Source of the DNA: an uncultured Flavobacteriaceae bacterium
GTDB lineage: Bacteria; Bacteroidota; Bacteroidia; Flavobacteriales; Flavobacteriaceae
Direction of reading: 5' to 3'
Length of the DNA: 64,000 nt
Assembly (NCBI GenBank): GCA_943788165.1
Contig: CALSPF010000001.1
Location: 248,001-312,000, forward strand
The notes under the pieces are model-generated. The model saw only the letters and a list, made by a program, of their open reading frames with translations, searched no databases and was not told where the DNA came from. Of the stretch, positions 17,201-25,105 are shown in pieces. Both the position numbers and the translations under genes were made by a program. Numbering within the stretch: the stretch's first letter is position 1; each line of letters opens with the position of its first letter.

Positions 17201-17893
17201 ATGGGAGGATATTACTTGATTATCATTGTTTTTGGACTGGTGAGTTCAATGGTGAGCAGTCGATTAAAGAAAAAGTTTAAGCAGTATTCGAAGGTTATGT
17301 TGCGCAACGGTTTGTCTGGGAAAGAAATTGCCGAGCAAATGCTAATAGACCACGGTATTCGTGATGTTAAGGTGGTTTCTACTCCTGGAATGTTGACAGA
17401 TCACTACAACCCAAGAACAAAAACAGTTAATTTAAGCGAGGGAGTTTATTCGCAACGCAATGCTTCTGCTGCTGCTGTTGCAGCCCATGAATGTGGACAT
17501 GCAGTGCAGCACAACATTGGTTATGAGTGGCTTAGCATGCGATCGACTTTGGTCCCTGTGGTTAATGTGGCTTCCAGTTTTTCAATGTGGGTCATTTTTG
17601 GTGGTCTTATCTTGGGTCAGAGTACTGCATTTGGACAAACAATTGCCCTGATTGGGGTTGGTCTGTTTGGTATGGGTACATTGTTTAGTTTTATCACCCT
17701 CCCAGTAGAATATGATGCAAGTAATCGCGCAATTGACTGGTTGAAGCGAAAAAACATGGTTAGTCAGCAAGAGCTTGCTGGTGCAGAAGATGCCCTGAAG
17801 TGGGCCGCGAGAACCTATGTTGTAGCGGCCATTGGGTCACTTGCGACCTTGCTTTATTTCTTGTTTAGAGTAATGGGGAATAGTCGCGACTAA
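17201..17893 (+). CDS. Membrane zinc metallopeptidase (YugP/PF04298 type)
   Basis: 230 aa. N-terminal helix (2-19), then a soluble part with the HExxH zinc site HECGH at 96-100 (AAVAAHECGHAVQH), more helices at about 120-140 and 150-170, PVEYDASNRAIDWL (conserved acidic block after the second zinc-ligand region) and a C-terminal helix. It matches the bacterial neutral zinc metallopeptidase family 2. The substrate is unknown; membrane position suggests quality control of membrane proteins. Convergent with the Lrp gene; stops interlock over 4 nt (17890-17893). Confidence 0.87.
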   Translation: MGGYYLIIIVFGLVSSMVSSRLKKKFKQYSKVMLRNGLSGKEIAEQMLIDHGIRDVKVVSTPGMLTDHYNPRTKTVNLSEGVYSQRNASAAAVAAHECGHAVQHNIGYEWLSMRSTLVPVVNVASSFSMWVIFGGLILGQSTAFGQTIALIGVGLFGMGTLFSFITLPVEYDASNRAIDWLKRKNMVSQQELAGAEDALKWAARTYVVAAIGSLATLLYFLFRVMGNSRD

Positions 17894-18357
17894 AGCGTTA
17901 TTTGACGCCCAATTTGTTGATTGAGTGAAATGAATGTTTCGGTTCGTGAAATCCCAGGAATTTTTTGAATCTGATTGTTGAGTAAATTCATTAAATGTTC
18001 ATTGTCTTTACAAAGAATTTTCACCAATACACTCCAATCTCCGGTCGTGAAATGGCACTCGATGACTTCATTTATTTTTTTTAATTGAGTAACAGCCGAT
18101 GGGTTGTTCATGGCCTTGTCTAAATAAATCCCAACGAATGCTAGCGTGGTATAACCCAATTGCTTAGGGTTAATCGTTATTTGAGAGCCTTCAATTAAAC
18201 CTGATTTCTCTAATTTTTTTATGCGTTGGTGAACAGCAGCACCAGAAATCCCTACTTGCTTGGATAATTGGTTGATCGACATGCGGGCATTTTGCATCAG
18301 TCCATTTAGTAGGATTTTGTCAATACCATCTATCTTTACATTCTCTTGTTTATTCAT
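17890..18357 (-). CDS. Lrp/AsnC family transcriptional regulator
   Basis: 155 aa. N-terminal winged helix-turn-helix (about 8-60, INQLSKQVGISGAAVHQRIKKLEKSGLIEG) and a C-terminal RAM/ligand-binding alpha-beta domain (about 68-145, HFTTGDWSVLVKILCKDNEHL). Lrp-type proteins form octamers and sense amino acids or related effectors; here the targets are unknown. A well-formed promoter (TTG, 19 nt, TACTTTTG) precedes it on the minus strand. It is divergent from the DUF423 gene. Confidence 0.93.
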   Translation of the reverse strand: MNKQENVKIDGIDKILLNGLMQNARMSINQLSKQVGISGAAVHQRIKKLEKSGLIEGSQITINPKQLGYTTLAFVGIYLDKAMNNPSAVTQLKKINEVIECHFTTGDWSVLVKILCKDNEHLMNLLNNQIQKIPGISRTETFISLNQQIGRQITL

Positions 18358-18379
18358 GCTTAAAACTAATAATATTCAT

Positions 18380-18409
18380 CAAAAGTAATCAATCAATTGA
18401 TTTTACCAA
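18380..18409 (-). promoter_or_regulatory. Promoter of the lrp-like gene
   Basis: On the minus strand: TTG (complement of 18407-18409), a 19-nt spacer, then TACTTTTG (complement of 18380-18387). Both boxes and spacing match the Bacteroidota consensus; the -7 box ends 22 nt before the ATG. Confidence 0.62.
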
Positions 18410-18456
18410 CAGCTATTTTTGTTATAATTTAAGTACCTTCGTTTAAAAGACAACAA

Positions 18457-18843
18457 ATGAAATTAGTCATTGCCGCTTTTATAGGTGCTTTATTTATGTT
18501 TTTTGGTGTACTCTTGGGTGCGCTGGGAAGTCATGCTTTAGAGGAGAAACTGAGCCAAGATTCACTCAATAGTTTTATGATAGCCATACGATACACGATG
18601 TTCCATGGTCTGGCACTACTTGTATTATCTGCAGTTCCTTTTATCCCTGAGAGTGGTAAAGAATGGGTTGCACTTGCTTTTGTAGTGGGTACTCTGTCGT
18701 TCTCCGTAAGCATATTGGTGCTTTCAACCAAGGCAATTCACGGACTTTCGGTTTCCTTTTTAGGGCCAATTACTCCAATAGGAGGACTATTGTTGTTATT
18801 TGGCTGGGGGTATCTAAGTATTCAATTGTTTAAGGCAATTTAG
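18457..18843 (+). CDS. DUF423 membrane protein
   Basis: 128 aa, four predicted helices (about 4-28, 46-62, 69-91, 100-122) with the family pattern GALGSHALEEKL near the N-terminus and LGPITPIGGLLLLFGW near the C-terminus. DUF423 (YwdK/YgdD type) proteins are widespread small inner-membrane proteins of unknown function. Divergent from the Lrp gene. The stop interlocks with the stop of hemD over 18840-18843. Confidence 0.87.
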   Translation: MKLVIAAFIGALFMFFGVLLGALGSHALEEKLSQDSLNSFMIAIRYTMFHGLALLVLSAVPFIPESGKEWVALAFVVGTLSFSVSILVLSTKAIHGLSVSFLGPITPIGGLLLLFGWGYLSIQLFKAI

Positions 18844-19595
18844 ACCGTAGCCATTTCCTTAATGTACTTTTCAATAGCCATTGTCATGGATGGAGTTTCC
18901 TCGGAAGGAGCTTTGATGTCCACACGAAGTTTAGCGTTATCTGCAGCACTTATTGTTGTGTTACCATAAACGGCTATACGTGTATTGTTTTGCTCAAATT
19001 CTGGGAAGTTTTTAAATAAAGATTCGATTCCGGAAGGACTGAAGAAAACCAATATGTCATAGTACACATCGCGGAGGTCAGAAAGATCACTAACAACAGT
19101 TTTATACAATTGTGCGCGTTTCCAATTCAACTCTAATCTATCTAGGAAGTCTGGAATAACGGGTTTTAAAATGTCTGAAGAAGGCAAAAGAAAACGGTCT
19201 TCTTTGAATTTCTTAAAGGTAGCTTCAAGGTCCATTAAGTTTTTCTCGCCAACATAAACTTTTCGCTTGCGGTAAACTATATATTTCTGTAAGTAATAAG
19301 CAACCCCTTCAGATGCACAAAAGTATTTAGTTGAATCAGGCACTTTAAAACGCATTTCTTCGGCTAAACGAAAGAAATGATCAACAGAGTTTCTGCTGGT
19401 AAGAATGATTGAATCAAAGTTGTTGAAATCAATCTTTTGCATGCGTACATCTTTTGCTTCGACACCTTCAACATGAATAAAAGGGCGATAATCAATGGTC
19501 AGATTATACTTTTCTTTTAGTCGTGTGTATGGTGAACTATCACTGTTGGGTTCAGGTTGAGAAACTAAAATTGTTTTCACTTTTTTTGTACTCAT
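18840..19595 (-). CDS. hemD: Uroporphyrinogen-III synthase
   Basis: 251 aa from the ATG at 19595 (MSTKKVKTILVSQPEP). A start at 19655 would run into the upstream gene and is less likely. The two-lobed HemD fold is visible in weakly conserved blocks: TILVSQPEP, FDSIILTSRNSVDHFF, and DILVFFSPSGIESLF with IAVYGNTT, the last two being the typical C-terminal motif. It closes hydroxymethylbilane to uroporphyrinogen III in heme synthesis. HemD is poorly conserved, but the ordering of motifs and length fit. Preceded by the DUF4271 gene at a 5-nt gap, as in other flavobacteria. Confidence 0.88.
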   Translation of the reverse strand: MSTKKVKTILVSQPEPNSDSSPYTRLKEKYNLTIDYRPFIHVEGVEAKDVRMQKIDFNNFDSIILTSRNSVDHFFRLAEEMRFKVPDSTKYFCASEGVAYYLQKYIVYRKRKVYVGEKNLMDLEATFKKFKEDRFLLPSSDILKPVIPDFLDRLELNWKRAQLYKTVVSDLSDLRDVYYDILVFFSPSGIESLFKNFPEFEQNNTRIAVYGNTTISAADNAKLRVDIKAPSEETPSMTMAIEKYIKEMATV

Positions 19596-19600
19596 GTGTC

Positions 19601-20254
19601 TTAATTTTTTAAGCCTCCAATTAAAAGAATCCAGGGGCTTAATTTGAGAGTGCAAAGATACAAAATAAAATATAAGCCACCTCTTTTGATGGTGCTAAAG
19701 AAATCGCGAACGAGCAATAGTTGGGTTAGAAGGTAGATAAATAAGATTAAAACCAGGAATACATTAAAGAAAAGATCCGGCAGTTGATGTGTATATTGAT
19801 AAAGGACAAGCCCAACAAAAAGTAAGGTTGATAAACGGAAAATATAAGTGTTGTTTCTAAATTGGAATTGATGAAGGAATTCTTCTAAATCAAGAATATA
19901 GGCTAGGAATAATTGCAGAATATGACGTATGGCAACAATAAGAAGAGTGCTTGATAGAATCAGTGTAAAAGTTGAAAAGTCAATAGCTACTAGCTGGTAA
20001 TGCCCCATTATGTATGTCGCTAGAAGCGATATGTTTGACAAGGAAAAAAAGGTCAGGCAAAGAATAAACCCCTGTTTGAGTATTCCTTTTTCTGAGTAAT
20101 TGTTAATTTGAGTTGAGTTGTCGATTAGGCGAAAAAAAGCGAAAAAAGCTTGTTGAAATCGCCATTTTGTAAAGACAAACAGGAGAAAATTGAACCCCAG
20201 TACAAAGGTGATCCAGTTGTAGTTTGAACGTGGAATTAAGGTCCATTCTTCCAT
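19601..20254 (-). CDS. DUF4271 membrane protein
   Basis: 217 aa, about 6 helices (WITFVLGFNFLLFVFT; ILCLTFFSLSNISLLATYI and others), starting with MEEWTLIPRSN. It matches the Bacteroidota DUF4271 family, regularly found directly upstream of hemD. Function unknown. A TACCTTTA box (complement of 20259-20266) ends only 4 nt before the ATG. Divergent from the mannose-synthase gene over an 82-nt gap. Confidence 0.83.
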   Translation of the reverse strand: MEEWTLIPRSNYNWITFVLGFNFLLFVFTKWRFQQAFFAFFRLIDNSTQINNYSEKGILKQGFILCLTFFSLSNISLLATYIMGHYQLVAIDFSTFTLILSSTLLIVAIRHILQLFLAYILDLEEFLHQFQFRNNTYIFRLSTLLFVGLVLYQYTHQLPDLFFNVFLVLILFIYLLTQLLLVRDFFSTIKRGGLYFILYLCTLKLSPWILLIGGLKN

Positions 20255-20258
20255 GGTG

Positions 20259-20266
20259 TAAAGGTA
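20259..20266 (-). promoter_or_regulatory. -7-like box 4 nt before the DUF4271 start
   Basis: The minus strand reads TACCTTTA (TAnnTTTR). The spacing to the ATG is 4 nt, so a transcript from it would be nearly leaderless. No -33 box is seen. Confidence 0.35.
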
Positions 20267-20298
20267 TCAAATTTATTTAACCCAGATTGAATTTCGAT

Positions 20299-20328
20299 TT
20301 GTCTTTAGCCTTTTATTCACTACTTTTA
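20299..20328 (+). promoter_or_regulatory. Promoter of the polyprenol-phosphate mannose synthase operon
   Basis: TTG at 20299-20301 (part of TTTG), 19-nt spacer, TACTTTTA at 20321-20328. The -7 box ends 8 nt before the ATG at 20337. Both elements and the spacing agree with the Bacteroidota consensus. Confidence 0.52.
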
Positions 20329-20336
20329 CACACGCT

Positions 20337-21059
20337 ATGGAACAAATTCTCATTATAATTCCTACCTATAACGAAAGAGAAAATATTGTTGAGCTAATTG
20401 CTGAAATATTTTCAATTCTACCTGAAGTCCATTTGCTTTTTGTTGATGATTCTTCTCCTGACGGAACAGCAGAATGTGTGCGTTCGTTGATGAAGAAATA
20501 CCCAGGTCAAATACACCTTGAAGTACGCGAAAATAAGGAAGGATTAGGCAAGGCCTATGTGCATGGTTTTCGATGGGCTTTAGCTAAAGAATACAGTGCT
20601 ATTTTTGAAATGGATGCCGATTTGTCTCATCCAGCACAAGCACTTCCCCACATGTTAGAGGCTCTCCAAAAAGGAACAGATGTAGTAGTAGGCTCCCGGT
20701 ATTTAAATGGTGTTAATGTGGTTAACTGGCCACTGTTTAGAATAGCACTATCAATGATAGCCTCTATCTATGTAAGAATAATTTTAGGGTTACCCGTTAA
20801 AGACACCACAGCTGGCTTTGTTGGATACAGTCGAACATCTCTTCAATCATTGAATTTAGATGATCTTGTTTTTGTTGGCTACGCCTTTCAAATTGAGATG
20901 AAGTATAAGCTTTGGCAAAACGGATTTAGCCTAAAAGAATTACCAATTATATTTACAAATCGTAAAAAAGGGAAATCAAAAATGGATAAAACCATCATTT
21001 GGGAAGCCATTTATGGTGTGTTTTACCTTCGACTTAAATCAATATTTAAACGTTTATGA
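20337..21059 (+). CDS. Polyprenol monophosphomannose synthase (GT2, Dpm1-like)
   Basis: 240 aa, single-domain GT2 as in Dpm1. It has IIPTYNERENI, VDDSSPDGTAE, EMDADLSHP (the D-x-D metal/sugar-nucleotide site), KDTTAGFVGYSR and FTNRKKGKSKM near the C-terminus, the last two being diagnostic for dolichol/polyprenol-phosphate mannosyltransferases. It transfers mannose from GDP-Man to a polyprenyl phosphate at the inner face of the membrane. There is no C-terminal membrane domain. Likely donor supplier for the GT87/MptB-like protein at 37-38.6 kb (inference). It overlaps pyrC by 4 nt (ATGA). Confidence 0.9.
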   Translation: MEQILIIIPTYNERENIVELIAEIFSILPEVHLLFVDDSSPDGTAECVRSLMKKYPGQIHLEVRENKEGLGKAYVHGFRWALAKEYSAIFEMDADLSHPAQALPHMLEALQKGTDVVVGSRYLNGVNVVNWPLFRIALSMIASIYVRIILGLPVKDTTAGFVGYSRTSLQSLNLDDLVFVGYAFQIEMKYKLWQNGFSLKELPIIFTNRKKGKSKMDKTIIWEAIYGVFYLRLKSIFKRL

Positions 21060-22390
21060 CACAACTGATTAAAAACGCTTTTCTCGTTAACGAAGGAAAG
21101 ACGACTCAACAAGATCTTCGTATTCAAGACGGAAAAATTTTGACCATTGCTGAACATCTTGCTCCATTGGAGAATGAGGAGGTGGTTGATGCAGCAGGGA
21201 AGTATTTGTTGCCTGGATTAATTGATGATCAAGTTCATTTTCGTGAACCAGGGCTTACACAAAAAGCCTGTATCAAAACAGAATCTCGTGCAGCAGTTGC
21301 AGGTGGAATAACTTCTTTTATTGAAATGCCCAACACTGTTCCACAAACAACTACCCTAGAGAAATTCGATGAGAAACTTGCGATAGCAAAAGAAAATTCA
21401 CTGGCCAACTATTCTTTTATGTTTGGTGGGACCAACGATAACTTTGATGAAATTCAACGTTTGGATACCTCTAAAGTGGCAGGTTTAAAGTTGTTTTTAG
21501 GATCATCAACAGGGAATATGCTTGTTGATGATGAAGCAACTCTGCGCAAAATATTTTCCAGTACAGATTTGGTGATATCGGTACATTGTGAAGATGAACC
21601 CACTGTAAAGGCCAACCTTGCTGCCCATATTGCTGAGTATGGAGAGGATATACCGATTGAGAAACATCCAATAATTAGAAGTCATGAAGCCTGCTATATT
21701 TCTTCTTCAAAAGCAATTGCTTTGGCTAAAGAAACTGGCGCTCGACTGCATGTTTTTCATCTGTCAACGGCCATTGAAACAGAATTGTTTGACAATACAA
21801 TTCCTCTCAAGGATAAAAAGATAACAGCAGAGGTTTGTGTGCATCACCTTTGGTTCTCTGCCGATGATTATGCAGAAAAAGGAACTTTTATCAAATGGAA
21901 TCCAGCGGTAAAGAATGATGCAGATCGAACCGCATTGTGGGCTGCTTTAAACGATGATAGGATAGATGTTTTAGCCACGGATCATGCACCGCACACCCTA
22001 GAAGAGAAAAGCAATGTTTACACCAAAGCCCCTTCGGGCGGCCCCTTGGTACAACAAGCTTTATTGGCCTTGTTAACCGCTGCGAAACAAGGGAAAATTA
22101 CCCTCGAAAAACTGGTTGAGAAAGCCTGTCACAATCCAGCAATTTTATTTCAAGTTGCAAAAAGAGGTTATTTAAGAGAAGGCTATTGTGCTGATCTTGT
22201 ATTGGTAGACTTGGACCGCAAGACAACAGTGACCAAAGAAAGCTTGTTGTATCAATGTGGCTGGTCTCCTTTTGAGGGAACAACATTTGACGCTGTGATT
22301 GATCAAACTTGGGTCAACGGAAAAACAGTTTATGCAAATGGTAAGGTTATCGAGGTTGATGCAGCACAACAATTAACCTTCGATCGATGA
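21056..22390 (+). CDS. pyrC: Dihydroorotase (class I), QxH in place of HxH
   Basis: 444 aa amidohydrolase. Visible motifs: LPGLIDDQVHFREPG (residues 52-66), GLKLFLGSSTG (candidate carboxylated Lys), VHCEDE, VFHLST and LATDHAPHTLEEK, carrying the usual metal ligands. The first His of the HxH pair is Gln (Q59-V-H61). Dihydroorotases cyclise carbamoyl-aspartate in pyrimidine synthesis. The DDQVHFREPG form recurs in flavobacterial dihydroorotases as far as I recall, so the change may be a lineage trait rather than a loss. It overlaps both neighbours by 4 nt, in an operon with the mannose synthase and DUF4296. Confidence 0.9.
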   Translation: MTQLIKNAFLVNEGKTTQQDLRIQDGKILTIAEHLAPLENEEVVDAAGKYLLPGLIDDQVHFREPGLTQKACIKTESRAAVAGGITSFIEMPNTVPQTTTLEKFDEKLAIAKENSLANYSFMFGGTNDNFDEIQRLDTSKVAGLKLFLGSSTGNMLVDDEATLRKIFSSTDLVISVHCEDEPTVKANLAAHIAEYGEDIPIEKHPIIRSHEACYISSSKAIALAKETGARLHVFHLSTAIETELFDNTIPLKDKKITAEVCVHHLWFSADDYAEKGTFIKWNPAVKNDADRTALWAALNDDRIDVLATDHAPHTLEEKSNVYTKAPSGGPLVQQALLALLTAAKQGKITLEKLVEKACHNPAILFQVAKRGYLREGYCADLVLVDLDRKTTVTKESLLYQCGWSPFEGTTFDAVIDQTWVNGKTVYANGKVIEVDAAQQLTFDR

Positions 22391-22758
22391 AAAAACTGCT
22401 TTTAATTGCCGGATTTCTGTTTCTCGCTTGCGACACCAATTCGTCTGTAACTAAACCAGATGAGTTTTTGTCTTCCGAGAAAATGGAAAACATTTTATAT
22501 GACCTTACGTTGCTCAAAGCGATTAAAACTTCCTACAATGACAAAGAAGGGAAAGCGCTTTTTAACGATGCGTATATTTTTCGTAAATACAATATCGACA
22601 GTACAGTCTTGGCGCAAAACCAACTGTATTATGCACAAAGTCCAAAAGAATCGATTGCCATATACAAGCGCATAGATCAGCGTTTAAAGAAAGCTAAAGA
22701 CAGCATCAATGAACTACTGCGAAAGCAAAAGGAGGAAAAAGACTTAGTTGTTGAGTAG
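22387..22758 (+). CDS. DUF4296 lipoprotein
   Basis: 123 aa. Signal peptide with lipobox LFLAC (Cys at 15), then a helical domain: FLSSEKMENILYDLTLLKAIKTSYN, IFRKYNIDSTVLAQNQLYYAQ, and a Lys/Glu-rich coiled tail. This matches the Bacteroidota DUF4296 family, commonly downstream of pyrC. Function unknown; predicted to be anchored in the outer or inner membrane facing the periplasm. It overlaps pyrC (4 nt) and converges on the epimerase gene with a 15-nt overlap. Confidence 0.84.
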   Translation: MKKLLLIAGFLFLACDTNSSVTKPDEFLSSEKMENILYDLTLLKAIKTSYNDKEGKALFNDAYIFRKYNIDSTVLAQNQLYYAQSPKESIAIYKRIDQRLKKAKDSINELLRKQKEEKDLVVE

Positions 22759-23730
22759 TTGCTTTAAATAGTCAGCAATGGGCCGGTAGTTAAACTTAAT
22801 GACTGCTTGAATTTTACTTCCATCGATGTCTTTTGTGTCCGAAAGGCTTTTGACTAGTGCTTTGGTAAGAAATTTACGACGCAGTTTTAGTGCGCTTACA
22901 CAGCTTTCAAAAAACCAAGCAATATAGAGGTAGCTAGATTTTAATTCCAATGTTGGAACCCTCTTTCCAAGATATTTTGCCGTAAGCTGAATCATGTCTT
23001 TGAAAAACCAATTTTCTGCAACTAGAATATACCGTTCGTTTTTAATGTCGCTTTCCATCAAACGAATTAACACCTCCACAACATCTTCTACAGCAACATA
23101 GCCCGTTTTGCCGGTAGGATAAAAACGTATTCCCTTGCGGACCTGTTCTGTTAATTGATCCAGGGGAGAATGGGGCATTCCAGTCCCCAATATTACGCCT
23201 GGATTAATAATAACAACTGGAATACCCTCTTGCGAAGCACGCCAAATCTCAAGCTCAGCACCATATTTAGAATAGGCATAGGGCGTTTTTTCTAGGGTTG
23301 GGTTCCAAGGAGTTTTTTCGTTAATGACGGCTGAGGTGGTTTCGTTACCAAGAGCGGCGATAGAGCTTACATAGGCTAACTTTTCAATTTTATTTTCAAT
23401 GCATAAGTTAGCGATATAGGCCGTTCCCTGCTGGTTGACTTCCTGTAGGTAGGCTTGTTTATGGAAGGCCATTGAAATGTAGGCAGCACAATGGTAGACA
23501 TGTGTGATTCCCTCAAAGGCTTTGGTGAGTTCGGGTAAGTTGCACAAATCTGCTTGCCGCCATTCGATTTGCTCAAAAAGGGACAATTTGTTTTTAGCGC
23601 TAAAAAAAGCACGTGTTGCCTCTTTTTTTTTGTCTCGACGAAAAAGAGCTACGATGGGGGTTCCTTTTTGTAATAATTCAAGACAAAGATGGGCCCCAAC
23701 CAATCCTGTCGCTCCAGTGACTAAAATCAT
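22744..23730 (-). CDS. NAD(P)-dependent epimerase/reductase (extended SDR)
   Basis: 328 aa. GATGLVGAHL at 5-14 (nucleotide-binding TGxxGxxG), AYISMAFHKQ, VSSIAALGNE, YAYSKYGAE (catalytic Y-x3-K) and VIINPGVILG, in the order of extended SDRs related to dihydroflavonol-4-reductase. The substrate is unknown; DFR-like proteins of Bacteroidota act on sugars, sterols or steroid-like lipids. A TACTTTTA box (complement of 23735-23742) lies 4 nt before the ATG. Divergent from tyrS. Confidence 0.87.
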   Translation of the reverse strand: MILVTGATGLVGAHLCLELLQKGTPIVALFRRDKKKEATRAFFSAKNKLSLFEQIEWRQADLCNLPELTKAFEGITHVYHCAAYISMAFHKQAYLQEVNQQGTAYIANLCIENKIEKLAYVSSIAALGNETTSAVINEKTPWNPTLEKTPYAYSKYGAELEIWRASQEGIPVVIINPGVILGTGMPHSPLDQLTEQVRKGIRFYPTGKTGYVAVEDVVEVLIRLMESDIKNERYILVAENWFFKDMIQLTAKYLGKRVPTLELKSSYLYIAWFFESCVSALKLRRKFLTKALVKSLSDTKDIDGSKIQAVIKFNYRPIADYLKQLLNN

Positions 23731-23734
23731 GGAT

Positions 23735-23742
23735 TAAAAGTA
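23735..23742 (-). promoter_or_regulatory. -7-like box 4 nt before the epimerase start
   Basis: The minus strand reads TACTTTTA (TAnnTTTR), separated from the ATG by 4 nt. Same arrangement as at the DUF4271 and LuxE-like genes. Confidence 0.35.
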
Positions 23743-23783
23743 CTGTTTTTTCTGTTTGTCTTTTTCCATTCACTTGAGAAATC

Positions 23784-23791
23784 TATCTTTG
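23784..23791 (+). promoter_or_regulatory. -7 promoter box for tyrS
   Basis: TATCTTTG (exact TAnnTTTG), 18 nt before the ATG at 23810. A TTTG at 23755-23758 lies 25 nt upstream, slightly long for a -33 box. Confidence 0.42.
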
Positions 23792-23809
23792 TTGCTTACT
23801 AAAGAAACT

Positions 23810-25105
23810 ATGAGAAATACATTCGTTGAAGAACTTGAATGGAGAGGGATGTTGCATGACATTATGCCCGAAACCGAGAATCATCTAAACCTTGGGCCAA
23901 CGGCTGGCTATATTGGTTTTGATCCTACGGCCGATTCCCTACATATTGGAAGTTTGGTGCAAATCATGATTTTGATGCATTTTCAACGTGCAGGTCACCA
24001 GCCCATTGCTTTGGTGGGTGGTGCAACTGGTAAGATTGGTGATCCCTCAGGAAAGTCGGACGAACGAAACCTATTAGACGGGCCAACCCTCGAGGCGAAT
24101 ATTACTGGAATTAAAGCACAACTTTCTCGTTTTCTCGATTTTTCAGCCAGCCAGAAAAACCCAGCCTTGTTGGTCAATAACTTTGATTGGATGAAGAACT
24201 ATTCGCTGATCGATTTTTCACGTGATATTGGGAAACACATCACGGTGAATTATATGATATCGAAAGAATCAGTTAAAAAGCGTTTGGGCTCAGAATCTCA
24301 GGTCGGAATGTCTTTTACAGAATTCACTTACCAGCTATTACAGGGATACGATTTTCTTCATTTGTATAAAAACTTTAACTGTAGCCTTCAAATGGGGGGA
24401 AGTGACCAGTGGGGGAACATCACCACGGGGACTGAACTCGTTCGGCGAAAAGTAGGGGGAAAAGCCTATGCCATAACTTGTCCGTTGATTACTAAAGCCG
24501 ATGGAACTAAGTTTGGTAAAACCGAAGGAGGGAACATTTGGTTGGATAAACAACGTACATCGCCTTATAAATTCTACCAATATTGGCTCAATGCTTCGGA
24601 TCAAGATGCCGAGAACTACATTAAAATCTTTACTTTCTTAACAAAAGAGGAGATTGAAACCTTGATCAAAGAGCACCAAGAAACGCCTCATTTGCGTTTA
24701 TTGCAAAAGCGTATTGCAGAAGAAGTAACCCTTTCGGTACATTCAAAAGAAGATCTCGAAAATGCGCAACGAGCCTCGCAAATTTTGTTTGGGAAATCGA
24801 CGTCCGAAGATTTATTGACGCTCGATAGTTCAACTTTTTTAGATGTTTTTGACGGCGTGCCTCAAGCGCAAATTGACAAAAGCACCTTAGCCGATGGGTT
24901 AGACATCATCGCAGCTTTAGCTGGAGATGGGAGATTGTTGAAGTCCAACGGAGAGGCCAGAAGAGCATTAAAGGAAAATTCTATTTCGGTCAATAGATCC
25001 AAGGTCGATGAGAATAAACAAATCAATGCAAGTGACTTGATCAACGATCGATACGTTCTCCTTCAGCGCGGGAAGAAAAGTTATTTTATTTTGGAATTTG
25101 TTTAG
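23810..25105 (+). CDS. tyrS: Tyrosyl-tRNA synthetase
   Basis: 431 aa from ATG 23810; a TTG further upstream at 23756 would include the promoter and is rejected. Class I synthetase with HIGS at 45-48 (DPTADSLHIGSLVQI), the Tyr-binding QMGGSDQWGNITTG block, the KMSKS equivalent KFGKTEGGN, and a C-terminal S4 RNA-binding domain (about 355-431). It charges tRNA-Tyr. Convergent with the LuxE-like gene; stop codons interlock over 4 nt. Confidence 0.96.
   Translation: MRNTFVEELEWRGMLHDIMPETENHLNLGPTAGYIGFDPTADSLHIGSLVQIMILMHFQRAGHQPIALVGGATGKIGDPSGKSDERNLLDGPTLEANITGIKAQLSRFLDFSASQKNPALLVNNFDWMKNYSLIDFSRDIGKHITVNYMISKESVKKRLGSESQVGMSFTEFTYQLLQGYDFLHLYKNFNCSLQMGGSDQWGNITTGTELVRRKVGGKAYAITCPLITKADGTKFGKTEGGNIWLDKQRTSPYKFYQYWLNASDQDAENYIKIFTFLTKEEIETLIKEHQETPHLRLLQKRIAEEVTLSVHSKEDLENAQRASQILFGKSTSEDLLTLDSSTFLDVFDGVPQAQIDKSTLADGLDIIAALAGDGRLLKSNGEARRALKENSISVNRSKVDENKQINASDLINDRYVLLQRGKKSYFILEFV

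Noticed and set aside
23756-23809. Upstream TTG start for tyrS
   Set aside because: It contains the -7 box TATCTTTG, and the added residues do not match the family start.
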